Assembly: GCA_009823505.1 (NCBI GenBank)
Contig: VZQC01009956.1
Span: 1,502,225 to 1,566,224, forward strand
From: Rhizomys pruinosus
Taxonomy: Eukaryota > Chordata > Mammalia > Rodentia > Spalacidae
Length of the DNA stretch: 64,000 nucleotides
Reading direction: 5' to 3'
A model generated the notes under the pieces. The model made no database searches and was not told where the DNA came from. It saw only the letters and a program-made list of their open reading frames with translations. This document shows positions 49,101-61,790 of this stretch, piece after piece (within the stretch, counting starts at the first letter, position 1; every line of letters begins with the position of its first letter). The position numbers and the translations under genes were made by a program.

Positions 49101-49746
49101 AGAAATAAAGAAAATCAATAATTTACAAAAAGCTAGTTACAGAACCAAAATGATATTCAAAGGAGGGTGTGGTGGCTCTGGTCTTTACTCCCACAACTCA
49201 GGAGGCAGAGGCAAGTTGATTTCTGTGAGACTGAGAAGAGCCTGTGCAACATAGCTTGTCCCGGACCAGCTGTTGCTACAGGGAGACCCTGTCTCAAAAA
49301 GATAAAAAAAAAATGATATCCGCACAACAGAAACATTTTATATGAAACTATGGACAAAACTTTGCATTGGTTTTGGTTTCTTGGTGCGGTCTTAAAGCCA
49401 ATAAAATATTTTATCCATGAGAGAAGGATTGATGAATTAAATTTCACTAAAATACACATTTTTAGTGAAATTTATGCTTATGCCCACCACATTCTCAATG
49501 AAGTGTTTACTTTGAGACTATGAAAATAATTATTAGAATTAATTTAACAGAAAACCAAACCAGTAACTTTGGCCTGAAGAACAACGAAAATACCTAAGAA
49601 TAGTTAATATACTTCCATGTAGGTAGTAAAAGTACTTTGAATTTATTAAACATTTCAGAATCCTAAATTCAACATCTAAAACTCCTCTCTTCCTTGAAAT
49701 ATTGGGAAGAAAAGAATACACAATTTTCTGAAATTTAAGGTATGTG

Positions 49747-49751
<5 letters not shown>

Positions 49752-49777
<26 letters not shown>

Positions 49778-49810
49778 AGCACACACACAGGCACACATAC
49801 AAACACACAT
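49752..49810. repeat. (CA)n simple repeat
   Basis: Interrupted CA repeat at the second conserved CA position of the array unit. Confidence 0.95.
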
Positions 49811-50001
49811 GAATATTCTGTAGGTACAGTGCCTATCTGTGGGAAGGCTATGATTTCTTAACTCATTCCTGTTCTTTCTTTCCCAGGTGGAAACAAATAA
49901 TCTATTCTGTACAAAGGGAACCTAAGTTATCCTTTAAATAAAGCATACATGTTGTAAAACGTCATGCATATTCTCTTATTGGAACCTTCAACTGAATTTT
50001 C

Positions 50002-50237
50002 TTTTTTTTAATTATTTTTGTATGTGTATGAGTGTACTGTCTGCATGTAGGTCTGTGCACCCTTGTCGTGCAATGCTGCAGAGGTCAGAAGAAGGTCTCG
50101 GATTCCCCTGGAACTGGAGTTCTCCTGGAATTGGAGTTACAGATGGTTCTTAGCCGCCATGTGGGTGCTGGGGATTGAACCCGGGTCCTCTGCAAGAGCT
50201 GTCGGTGCTCTTAACTGCTAGGCTATCTCTCCAGCCC
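50002..50237 (-). mobile_element. Young B2 SINE, minus strand
   Basis: T-rich tail, GCCGCCATGTGGGTGCTGG, GATTGAACCCGGGTCCTC and CTATCTCTCCAGCCC give a nearly full reversed B2. Target duplication CTGAATTTTC at 49992-50001 and 50238-50247. Private to unit 4. Confidence 0.93.
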
Positions 50238-51681
50238 CTGAATTTTCCTTAACTTGAAATTGGGCCATGAAGCTTGCACCAGTTTCCAACAGGCCCTGAT
50301 GGTCTTACACTCCCACAGAGGATGTGAGCCATGAATACTTCACATGTCTGCACTGCCTTCCTATCTTTTTCCTCCACACTCTCCTTGGTTTCCTAGAATC
50401 CAGCTACACTTCATTGTCTCAGTTACTTTTTATGGATATGGATGTCTTGTCTGTAAGTGAACACATCCGTTTCTGCCATGGAGGCCAGAATAGATCAGCT
50501 CCTTGGAACTGAGTTCTGACAAAGAGAAAATCACAAATCAATAATAACAGTGTGCCTGAAAACTTAGAAACGAACAGATAATAAAAATGAACTGGAAGAA
50601 AAGACAGTTCAGTGGTGGAGAGCACTGGTTGCTTTTTCAGAGTACCTGGCTTTGGTTCTCAGCATACACAAGCAACTAAAAACCATCCTTAAGTCTAATT
50701 CTAGGGGATCCAACATCCTCTTCTTCTGGCCTCCATGGGCATTACAATACACACATGCACTAATAACATGCAGACAAAAACACTCAGACATTTAAAAAAA
50801 TATTTTAAAGATTTAAAAAATAAATAATTTTCCCTATTAAAGAAAAAAATCAAATGGGGATGAATCACAAGATCCATAGGATGGTTCAGTGGGTAAATCC
50901 AATTGCAGTGCAAGTCAGATGTCCTGAGTTCCATCCCTGAGCCCCATACTTTGGAAAGTGAGTACTGACTCCAGAAATAGATTTTTATCTCATATGTAGC
51001 CCCACATCGCTGCAAACATACCTACAGATATAAAGAATAGCCATAATTTTCAAATGCTAATTACAGAACCAAAATGATATTCAAAGGAAGGTGTGGTAGC
51101 TCATGCCTTTACTCCCAGCACCCAGGGGGCAAAGGCAAGTCGGTTTCTGAGGACAGCCTGTCCAACATAACTAGCCACAGGCCATTTGGGGCTACAGGGA
51201 GCTCCTGTCTCAAAACGACAAAAAAAAAATGATATCCACAAAATAAAAAATGTTTTTATCTGTAAGTATGGGCAAAACTTTGCATGAGTGTAGGTTTATT
51301 GGTGAGGTCTTAGATCCAATAAAAATGTTTATTCCATGAGAAAATAGTGATGAATTAGATTTCACTAAAATATTCTCCTTTTTTTCCATACAATTCAGCG
51401 TTAGAAACAAACCTCACACTTCATGGAAGTGTTTGAATATATAACATGGAAAGATATCTGAGAATTAAATTAACAGAAAACCAAGGCCATAACTTTGGCC
51501 TGAAGAACAATGAAAACACCTAAAAATATTTATGATACTTTCATGCACGTTGTAGAAATTATTATAGCTTTTAATTAAGCCTTTTAGAATCTTAAAATTT
51601 ACATCTAAGAACTCCTCTCTTACATAAAATATTGGGAAATAAGGTCTGAATAATTTTCTGAAAGGTAAATTACATGATTTA

Positions 51682-51698
51682 TGCACACACACAGAGTT

Positions 51699-51736
<38 letters not shown>
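51682..51736. repeat. (CA)n simple repeat
   Basis: CA tract at the second conserved CA position in the duplicated block of unit 4. Confidence 0.95.
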
Positions 51737-51739
<3 letters not shown>

Positions 51740-52068
51740 CATGCACACTTATGCGCACATACTATTCTGTATGTACAGTGTCTGCCCCTGTTTCAGAGAG
51801 CTCCTATCCTTTCTAACTCTTTTGAACTCTATGGCAGATTCTCTTGAATGTGAGCCTTTTCATTTGCATTATATTGATGGAATTATATTCATTTCTTTCT
51901 AAACAAAATACATTGTGCTTTTGTGCATTTGTTTTTTTTTTTTTTTTTACTTATTAATTTGTTAGTGTGTTTCTTTGTCTGCTTGTTTATTTAATACCAA
52001 TTACAGTTCACCAGAAAACTACAGTCACCTTCCAGCTAAAGATCCACACTTTTGTAAAGCAAAGCCTA

Positions 52069-52180
52069 TTCCGCCCTCTATTGGTCACTAGGTAAAATAA
52101 CAGTTCTTTCAGTTTCCCGAAATTGCAAAATACCTCAGCTTCACTATGGCTATCATTAGCATGAAGCCCTCTAGTGGTCA
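52069..52180 (-). promoter_or_regulatory. Paired CTCF-like motifs in unit 4
   Basis: Motif 1 TTCCGCCCTCTATTGGTCA (52069-52087) is weakened in the core; motif 2 (52162-52180) is identical to that of unit 2. Confidence 0.35.
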
Positions 52181-52198
52181 GTAGGGACAACCAGAGCT

Positions 52199-52432
52199 TT
52201 TTCTTTTTTTAATTAATATTTTTTACTGTTATTAAGCTTTCTCCATAAATCATACATCATTTTTTTCAATTGAATTTAGATTCAGTTCCCTTTCCATGCC
52301 CCCATCCCACCTGAGTCCCTGCACTCTGTCATAAATGTCTTGCATCTTTCGCTGAGTCTTTCCAGAGTTTTTTCCAGTTCTTTTGTTGTTGTTGTTCTTT
52401 CTAACTTGTACTAGTTCAATATAAGCTTTTAT
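52199..52432 (-). mobile_element. Unidentified retroposed segment, minus strand
   Basis: About 230 bp absent from the other units at this point, between AGAGCTTTT and AAGCTTTTATATTTTCAG. It begins with a T-rich run (a poly(A) tail if read on minus), and AGCTTTT is repeated at both sides. Contains GTTGTTGTTGTT. I do not recognise the family. Confidence 0.5.
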
Positions 52433-53738
52433 ATTTTCAGTTACAAATAATGGTAGCTTCACAAGCTCCCAAGAGGAGTCAAGAAGAATAAAACCAGAAT
52501 CTTATAAACACTATGTAAATATCAATGCCCTGAACAATGTCATGAAAGGATGACAGATGTTTTCTTAAAGAAATGAGAAAACTTCAAGTTGAATATTCTT
52601 TGCCCAAAATGACTGAAAACAGATATTTGCAATTCTGAAATGTTTGGACTTTCTGATAATTCCATATACATAATGAGTATTAAAACAGAACTTGTACAAA
52701 TAATATTTTAACTAATTTTGCTATGTACTTTTCATATTTTATATATGAAATAGAATTTTTCAGTACTTTATTTCCCATCATGAATTTTTATTCCCATTCT
52801 AAAAGTATTGGATTCAAACTTCTGGATTAGGATGTTTCAAGTATGCTTCTTACATATAATTATTGCATAAATCTATAATCTACAAAATTTACCCAAACAT
52901 GATTCACTGAATGACTCTCTATACAATACTTTTCATTTTCCAATGCAGTAAGATCATCCTGGTTATTAACATTACCTGCCTGGGGGACTGCTATTATTTC
53001 TTACCTCATTCCTTCTTTCCCAGGTGGAATCAAACAATCTATTCTCTACAAAGGGGACCCAATAAGTCTTTTATATAAAACACACATGTTGTAAAAAAGT
53101 CATGCTTATTTTCTTAGAAACTTCAACTGAATTTTCCTGAATTGAATGGGCCATGACATTTGCCATGTCATGGGCCATGACATTTGCCTCAGTTTCCAAC
53201 AGGCCTTGATGATCTTACACTCCCACAAAGAAAGTGAGCCATGAGTACTTCATATATCTGCACTGCCTTCCTAAGTTTTTCCTGCACACTCTCCTTGGTT
53301 TGTGATAATCCACCTACACTTCATTTTCTCAGTTATTTTTATGGATATGGATGTCTGTCTGTAAGTGAGCACATCCATTTACTGCCACAGAGGACAGAAT
53401 AGTTCAGTTCCTTGGAACTTAATTTACACATGTTTGTCAGCTTCCACGTGGCTGCTAGAAACCAATCCTGGGTCCTCTGCAAAAGCAGTTGATACTACTA
53501 TTTCTTATGCCATCTCTCTATTCCCTCTCTGCTTCTTAAACAAAATACTTTAGGCTATGACCTTAAGTGTGTTGCGATTCTCAGTAGAAGGACTAATTCT
53601 TAGACACCTCCATGGATATCCTGTTCTTTAAAAGATGAGAATTTGTTGTGAATTCACAACAAATGTTTGCACTCTGAAATGCATTCTGTTTTGATTATTC
53701 AATAGCTACACTGAGAGAACCTCTGAATGCCCATTTTA

Positions 53739-53979
53739 TTTTATTTTATTTATTTTTCTCTATGTGTATGAATGTACTATCTGTATGCAAGTTTGCACAC
53801 CCGTGTCATGCAATGCCATGGAGGTCAGAAGAGAGTGTCGGATTCCCCTGGAACTGGAGTTCTCCTGGAATTGGAGCTTCAGCCGGTTCTCAGCCGCCAT
53901 GTGGGTGCTGGGGATTGAACCCGGGTCCTCTGCAAGAGCAGTTAGCACTCTTAACTGCTAGGCCATCTCTCCAGTCCCA
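53739..53979 (-). mobile_element. Young B2 SINE, minus strand
   Basis: ATTTTATTTTATTTATTTTT tail, GCCGCCATGTGGGTGCTGG, CCATCTCTCCAGTCC. Target duplication TGAATGCCCATTTTA at 53724-53738 and 53980-53994. Confidence 0.94.
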
Positions 53980-55235
53980 TGAATGCCCATTTTAATTTAT
54001 TCTTAATTATATTACATTACAGCCCATGGTTGCATGGTGTTGATTTATACTTTTCTGACATCATTGGAACCAAGAGTGATCTAAGTCTTCAGGAATTCAC
54101 ATATTCACACAATCGAACATCATGGATATGAGATCAATTTTTAATAGGGAAGCTAATTATACGCCAGGTAAATCTTACTGAAATCTTGCTGAAGGAAAGT
54201 TTGCACAATATTTATGGGAAATTCCATGTTTACTCTAAGCTATCACCTGAGATCAGGTGTCAAGTTTTCCCCTTTGGCAACATGTCAGATTTCAGAATAT
54301 CGGAACTGTAAATATCTGTTTCATGTACCTAGTCAAGGAGTAGGTAACTTGTTTGTCCATAAATCAGTGTATTTTAACATTTTTAAAGTCGGGGGGAGAC
54401 TTTGTATCAGGGGTATGGCTGGCAAGTTTTCTATGCTAGTTACAGAATTCAGTATAATGTGGAATAAGTTAATGTATAAAAGCACCTATACAAAAAGTAC
54501 ATATGCATAAATATATGTAACAATGTGATATTTTGGTAAATTTGATCAATGTGTAACTTTCCACTCAAAATATTTAGGTAATTTATCATCATAAATATTT
54601 ATCACATACCTTCTAGAATATTCATGTATTTTTATTTTCTAATTATGAAACAGTACTTTTTTAACTATAATCACCTTTCTGGGTAATACAGACTAGAAAT
54701 CACTTCTACCTCTCTATGCTGAAATAATAGTGCCCATGCAAACGGAGTGTCATTAAATTATTTATGGGGGCATCACAAGAAACACTTAGCTTCCCTCCAT
54801 CCATTGACAGACTGGCATATACATTCAAGAAACTGAAGTTTGGAAAATCCAACTAAGTTTATTTCAGCTTACTAACAGATCAATAGATGAGGGGTTACTT
54901 ACAGAACTGTGGGTACTGACCCCCCAAACTCCCAACCCCCACGGCTGCATAGAAAATTCTCCATCCTGGCATAGACCCGTAGAGCTCTTAGCCAAAGTAC
55001 AAAATGGCAAACAAGTGAAGGGGTCAATCTCTTGGTGTTTTCTGCTTATATACACATAGCCACATCTCCCTCATACAGCCCAAGGAAGACCTGCTGGATG
55101 GGAATTCCAGGAGAATTGATTACCCTTTTTTTGAACTCCACTGGCATTGCAAGGCATGACTGCTCTTACACACATGCAGCAATATGAGTAAAAATCACAG
55201 AAACCGATCTGTGGTGTAGGATGGTGAAGCCTGGA

Positions 55236-55236
<1 letters not shown>

Positions 55237-55278
<42 letters not shown>

Positions 55279-55289
55279 CACACACACAA
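55237..55289. repeat. (CA)n simple repeat
   Basis: CA tract at the first conserved CA position of the unit, as at 22709 and 33192. Confidence 0.95.
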
Positions 55290-56697
55290 ATACTGTGAAC
55301 TGAATTCTGACAAAGAGAAAAATCACAAAGCAATAATAACATAATCAGTGTGCTTGAAAACTAAGAAACAAATAGATAATAAAAATGAACTGGGAGAAAG
55401 GACAGATGGTTCAGTGGTTGAGAGCATTGGTGCTCTTTCAGAGTACGTGGCTTTTGTTCTCATCATCTACATTCAGCCAACAAACATACTTAAGTCCAAT
55501 TCCAGGGGATCCAACATCTTTTTCTGGCCTCCATGGGCATGACAAAACACATGTGCACTAAAAACATGCAGACAAAATACTCAAACATATAAAAATATTT
55601 TAAAGATTTAAAAAATAAATAATTTTCCCTATTAAAGAAAAAAAAGCAAATGGGGATGAATCATAATATCCCTAGGATGGTTCAGTTGGTAAATTCAATT
55701 GCATTGAATGCCTAATGTCCTGAGTTCAATCCCTGAGCCCCATACAGTGTAAGGTGAGAACTGACTCCAGAATTTAATTCTCATCTCCTTATATGTACCC
55801 TCCAGCCCTGCAAACACACCTGCAGAGACAAATAAAAAATAGCCATAATTTTCCAAAAGCTAATTACAAAACCAAAACGATATTCAAAGGAAAGTGTGGT
55901 GACTCGTGCCTTTACCCCCAGCACTCAGGAGACAGAAGCAAGTTGATTACTGTGAGACTGAGGACATCATGTGCCACATAGCTAGTCACAGGCCAGCTGG
56001 GGCTACAGGGAGATCCTGTCTCAAAAAGATAAAAATAATGATATCCACAAAATAAAAATGTTTTATATAAATGCATGAGCAAAACTTTTCATGGGTGTAG
56101 GTTTATTTGTGAGGTCTTAGATCCAATAAAAATATCTATTCCCTGAGCAAAGTAGTGATGAATTAGATTTCAGGAAAATGCTCTCTTTTATTGGGTACAA
56201 TCCAGCCTTACAAAAGAATCTCAAAAGTAAACTTGTGCATCAAAAATTGTAAAAAGACTGAGAAAATGGTGAAAACATGTTTGGCAGAATGCATGAGCTC
56301 TGTTTTGTTAGGGGGCAAGGAATGGGGAATGGGTCTAGATTTGATTGGAAATTTGTATGAAAAGCACAAAGCTTCAGTAAAAATTGGGAAAAAAGAATTT
56401 CATATACTCCATGGATGTGTTTTCATCTATAATATGCAAAGACATCTGAGAATTAAATTAACAGATAATCAAGGCCATAAATTTGACCTGAAGAACAATG
56501 AAATCTCCTAAGAATATTTAAGATACTTGCATACAGGTTGTAAAAATCCTTGTAACTTTTATTTAAGCCTTTTAGAATGTTAAAATCTGTATCTAAGAAC
56601 TCCTCTCTTCCATTAAATATTTGTAAATAAGGTCTGAATAATTTTCTGAAAGGTAAATTACATGATTTATGCACACACAGATACATACACATTGATG

Positions 56698-56735
<38 letters not shown>

Positions 56736-57064
56736 CACACAAGCACACACGTATGCACATGACTATTCTGAATGTACAGTTCCTGTCCCTGTTTCCAGAG
56801 CAGTTATTCCTTACTAACTCTTTTGGATCCTATGGCAGATTCTCTTGAATGTGAGCTTTTTCATTTGCATTGTATCGATGGAATTATTTTCATTTCTCTT
56901 TAAACAAAAGACATTTTGCTTTTGTGAGTTAGATTTTTGTTTTTTAGTTATTAACTTGTTAGTGTGTTTCTTTGTCTGCTTGTTTATTTAATACCAATAC
57001 AGTTCACCAGGAAACTACAGTCACCTTCCAGTTTAAGATCCAGACTTTCGTAAAGAAAAGCCTA

Positions 57065-57176
57065 TTCCGCTCTCTGGTGGTCACTATGTAACATAACAGT
57101 TCTTTCTGTTTTCTGAAATTGCGAAACACTTCAGCTTCACTAAGGTTATCATTAGCATGAAGCCCTCTAGTGGTCA
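57065..57176 (-). promoter_or_regulatory. Paired CTCF-like motifs in unit 5
   Basis: Motif 1 TTCCGCTCTCTGGTGGTCA (57065-57083) and motif 2 TGAAGCCCTCTAGTGGTCA (57158-57176), same orientation and spacing as in unit 2. Confidence 0.4.
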
Positions 57177-58369
57177 GTACGGACAACCAGAGCTTTTGTA
57201 TTTTCAGTGACAAAGAATGGTAGCTTCACAAGCTCCCAAGAGGAGACAAAAAGAATAAAACCACAATGTTCTAAACATTATGTATAAATGCTCTGAAGAA
57301 TTATAGGAAAGCATGGCACATGTTTTCTTAATGAAATGAGTAAATTTCTAGTTGAATATTCTTTGCACCAAATGATTGAGGACAGATATTTGCAGTTCTG
57401 AAATGTTTGGACTTTCAGACATTTCCATATACATAAGTTTTCAAATACACCTTGTACAAGTAACATTTTAAGTAATTTTGCTAAATGTTTTTCATATTTT
57501 TATGTATGAAATAGATTTTTTAGTACTTTATTTCCCATCATGATGATATATTCCCATTCTAAAAGTATTGGATTTGAACTTCTACATTAAGGTGCTTCAG
57601 ATATGTCTCTTATATATAATTACTTCATAAATGTATAATCTAAACAATTTACCCAAACATGATTCACTGAATAACTCTAGTAAACATATATACTTTTCAT
57701 TTTCCAATATGGTAAGATCATCAGAGTCACTAACACTGCCTGTCTGTGCGACAACTATTATTTCTTAATTCTTTCCTTCTTTCCCGGGTGGAATCGAATA
57801 ATCTATTCTCTGAAAGGGAACCAAAGTTATCCTTTAAACAAAACGTACATGTTGTAGAAAGTCATGCATACTCTCTTATTAGAAGCTTCAACTGAACTTT
57901 CATCAAATTGAAATTAGGCCATGCTGTTTGCATCAGTTTCCAACAGGCCTTGATGGTCTTACACTCCCACAGAGGAACTTCACATGTCTGCGCTGCCTTC
58001 CTATCGTTTTTTCTGCAGACTCTCCTTGGTTTGCTAGAATGCAGCTACACTTCGTTTTCTCAGTTATTTTTTATGGACATGCATGTCATGTCTGTAAGTG
58101 AACACATCCGTTTACTGCCATGGAGGCCAGAATAGGTCTGGAACTGAATTTACACGTTTGTTAGCTTCCATGTGACTACTAGAAACCAAGCCTGGGTCCT
58201 CTGCAAAAGCAGTTTATGCTCCTCTTTCCTGAGCCATCTTTCTGTTACCTCTATTCTCCTTAAACAAAATATTCTAGGATATGACCTTAAGTGCATTGAT
58301 TTTCTCAGTATATGACTAATTTTAAGACACCTCCATGTATATCTTGTTCTTTAAAAGATGAGATGTTTC

Positions 58370-58600
58370 TGGGGCTGGAGAGATGGCTCCGTGGTTAAAA
58401 GCACACATTGCTCTTGCAGAGAACCCAGGTTTGATTCCCAGGACCCACATGATGGCTGAGAACCATCTTTAACTGCAGTTCCAGGGGATTCTGACACCTC
58501 TTCTGAGCTCCTTGGCATTGCAGGGCATGGGTGCACCAACCTACATGCATACAGTACATTCATACACATAAAAAATAATAAATAAAAAATTTCAAAAAAA
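58370..58600 (+). mobile_element. Young B2 SINE, plus strand
   Basis: TGGGGCTGGAGAGATGGCTC head, AGGTTTGATTCCCAGGACCC, A-rich tail. Target duplication GATGAGATGTTTC (58357-58369) and GACGAGATGTTTC (58601-58613). Confidence 0.94.
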
Positions 58601-60865
58601 GACGAGATGTTTCACATCATATGCTTTGCACTCCAAATTGCATTCTTTATGATTATTCAGAGTAATTATCAATAGCTACAATGAGAGAACCTCTGAATGC
58701 CCATTTTAATTTATTTTTCATTATGTTACATTACATCCCATGGTTGCATGGTGTGATTTATACTTTTCTGACATCATTGGAACTAAGATTGCTCTAAGTC
58801 TTCAGGAATTAATATATTCACATATTCACACATTATGGATATGAGATCAATTTTTATAGGGAGGCTAATTAGATGCCAGGTAAATCTTACATAAGCCAGC
58901 TGAGGAAAATTTTCACAATATTTATGGGAAATTGAATGTTTATTCTAAGCTATCACCTGAGGTCAGGTGTCAAGTTCCTCCCCCCTTTAACATCATGTCA
59001 GATTTAAGAATATCAGAACTGTAAATATCTGTTCCATGTACCTAGTCAAGGAGTAGGTAACTTATTTGTTCATAAATGAGTGCATTTTAACATTTTTAAA
59101 GACAGGGGGAGATTTTGTATAGGGTTTATAGCAGGTGGCAAGTTTTCTATGCTAGTTCAGACCTCAATATAATGTGGAATAAGTTAATATATAAAAGTAC
59201 ATATATAAAAATACATGTTTATAAATATATGCAACAATGAGATGTTTTGGTAAATTTGATCAATCCACTCAAAATATTTAGGTAACTTATCATCATAAAT
59301 ATTTATCACATACCTTCAAGAATATTAATGCATTTCTATTATAAAATACAGTACTTTGTTACTATAGTCACATTTCTGGGTGATAGAGACTAGAAATCAC
59401 ACCTACCTCCTTATGTTTAAATAATAGTGCCATGCAAACAGAGTGTCATTAAATTATTTCTAGTGGGACCACAAGAAACCTTTAGCTTCCCTCCATCCAT
59501 GGAGAAACTGGTATATACATTCAAGACAAAACTCTCAAACATAAAAATATTTTAAAGATTTAAAAAATAAATAATTTTCCCTATTAAAGAAAAAAAGCAA
59601 ATGGGAATGAATCATAATACCCCTAAGATGGTTCAGTTGGTAAATTCAATTGCATTGCATCCCTGATGTCCTGACTTCAGTCCCTGAGCCCCATACTGTG
59701 GAAGGTGAGAACTGACTCCAGAATTCGATTCTCATCTCCTTATACGTACCCTCCAGCCCTGAAAACACACCTGCAGACACAAATAGAGAATATCCATAAT
59801 TTTTCAAAAGATAATTACAGAACCAAAACAATATGAAAGGAAGGTGTGGAGACTTGTGCCTCTACTCCCAGCACCCAGGAGACAGAGGCAAGTTGATTAC
59901 TGTGAGAATAAGGACAGCATGTTCAACATAGCTAGTCACAGGACAGCTGGGGCTACAGGGAGATCCTGTCTCAAAAAGATAAAAAAAAATGATATCCACA
60001 AAATAAAAATGTCTTTATATGAAAACTTGAGCAAAACTTTGCATGGGTGTAGGTTTATTTGTGAGATCTTAGATCCAACAAAAATATTTATTCCATGAGC
60101 AAAGTAGTGATGAATTAGATTTCAGTAAAATACTCTTTTTCTGTATAATTCAGCCTTACAAAAGAATCTCAACAGTAAACTTCTGCATCAAAAATTTAAA
60201 AAGATTCTGAGAAATAATGAAAAATATATTTTGCAGAATGCATGAGCTCTGTTGGGGGGCACAGAATGGGAATTGTAGATTTGATTGGAAATTTTGTACA
60301 AAATGTACAAAGCTTCAGTAAAAAATTGGAAAAAAAAAGAAAAGAATCTCACTATATACTCCACGGAAGTGTTTGCATCTAGAACATGCAAAGACATCTG
60401 TGAATTAAGCTAACAGATAACCAAGGCCATAACTTTGGTCTAGAGAATGATGAAAAGTCCTAAGAATATTTAAGATGCTTTCTTGCAGGTTGTAAAAATC
60501 ATTATAGCTTTTATTTAAGCCTTTTAGAACCTAAAATCTGCATCTAAGTACTCCTCCCTTCCATGAAATATTTTGAAATATGGTCTGAATAATTTTTAAA
60601 GGGTAAATTACACAATTTATGCACACATAAACACACACACACACACACACACACGACTATTCTTTATGTACAGTGCCTGTCCCTGTTTCTGAGAGCCCTT
60701 ATTCCTTTCTAACTCTGTTGGATCCTATGGCAGATTCTCTTGAATGTGAGCCTTTTCATTTGCATTATATTGATGGAAATATTTTCATTTCTTTCTAAAC
60801 AAAAAGAGTTCGTGCTTTAAAAAAAAAAAGTTTTCCCTGACTCAAGAAATCTTAGCAGTCAATCT

Positions 60866-61090
60866 TTTTTTTTTTCTTTTATTTTTTATGTGTATGAGTT
60901 TACTGCCTGCATGTAGGTTGGTGCACCCATATCGTGCAATGTTGAGGAGGTCAGAAGATGGCGTTGGATTCCTCTGGAAGTGGAGTTAAAGACGGTTCTT
61001 TGCCACCATGTGGGTGCTGGGAATCAAACCCTAGTCCTCAGCAAGAGCAGACAGTGCTCTTAACTGCTGTGCCATCTCTTCACCCCCCCC
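60866..61090 (-). mobile_element. B2 SINE, minus strand
   Basis: TTTTATTTTTTATGTGTATG, GCCACCATGTGGGTGCTGG, CTTAACTGCTGTGCCATCTC. Target duplication not clear; neighbouring sequence is locally duplicated (GTTCGTGCTTT / ATTTGTGCTTT). Confidence 0.88.
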
Positions 61091-61238
61091 AAGAATTTGT
61101 GCTTTTGTGCTTTTTTTTTTTTACTTATTAACTTGTTTGTGTGTTTGTTTGCTTGTTTATTTAATACCAAGTACAGTTCACCAGGAAACTACAGTCACCT
61201 TTCAGCTAAAGGTCCATACTTTTGTAAAGCAAAGCCTA

Positions 61239-61336
61239 TTCCGCCCTCTGGTGGTTCCTAGGTAAAATAACAGTTCTTTCTGTTTTCTGAAATTGCAAAA
61301 TACTTCTGCTTCACTCATGAAGACCTCTAGTGGTCA
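61239..61336 (-). promoter_or_regulatory. Paired CTCF-like motifs in unit 6
   Basis: Motif 1 TTCCGCCCTCTGGTGGTTC (61239-61257) and motif 2 TGAAGACCTCTAGTGGTCA (61318-61336). Spacing is slightly shorter because of a small deletion between them. Confidence 0.4.
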
Positions 61337-61602
61337 GTACGGACAACCAGAACTTTTGTATTTACAGTGACAAAGAATGGTAGTTTCACAAGCTTCCAAG
61401 AGGAGCCAAAAAGAATAAAACCACAATGTACTAAACACTGTGTATAAATGCTCTGAAGAATTGTAGGAAAGCATGACACATGTTTCCTTAATGAAATGAG
61501 TGAATTTCAAGTTGAATATTATTTGCCCCAAATGATTGAGGACAGATATTTGCAATTCTCAGGTGGTTGGACATTCAGATATTTCCATATACATAATAAG
61601 TT

Positions 61603-61605
61603 TTT

Positions 61606-61645
<40 letters not shown>

Positions 61646-61790
61646 TGTTTGTATTTTCAAGACGGGGTCTTCCTGTAGCCCCAGCTGTCCTGGAACTCAC
61701 TGTCGACCACGCTGGCCTTGAACTCACAAAGATCTGCCTGCCTCTGCCTCCCAAATGCTAGGATTAAAGGCATGCACCACCGTGCCCAGC
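61603..61790 (-). mobile_element. Young B1 SINE with (TTTA)n tail
   Basis: (TTTA)n at about 61604-61645, then CAAGACGGGGTCTTCCTGTA, CTGCCTCTGCCTCCC, GGATTAAAGGCATGCACCAC. Target duplication ACATAATAAG at 61591-61600 and 61791-61800. Confidence 0.95.

Larger units (their letters stand above)
47327..54022. repeat. Array 2 unit 4 (long form)
   Basis: Same internal duplication as unit 2, with the junction at about 50506-50513. The block of SINE remnants and (CA)n occurs at 48670-49810 and again at 50590-51736. Private insertions: B2 at 50002 and 53739, and an unknown retroposed segment at about 52200-52430. A (TA)n run lies at 47799-47820. Confidence 0.85.
54023..58736. repeat. Array 2 unit 5 (short form)
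   Basis: Complete unit with (CA)n at 55237-55289 and 56690-56735. It carries an extra segment of about 180 bp at roughly 56215-56395 that is shared only with unit 6, and a private B2 at 58370. Confidence 0.85.

Noticed and set aside
21949..60655. CRISPR-like regular repeats
   Set aside because: The repeats are CA microsatellites and large eukaryotic tandem units with no spacer structure; the sequence is mammalian.
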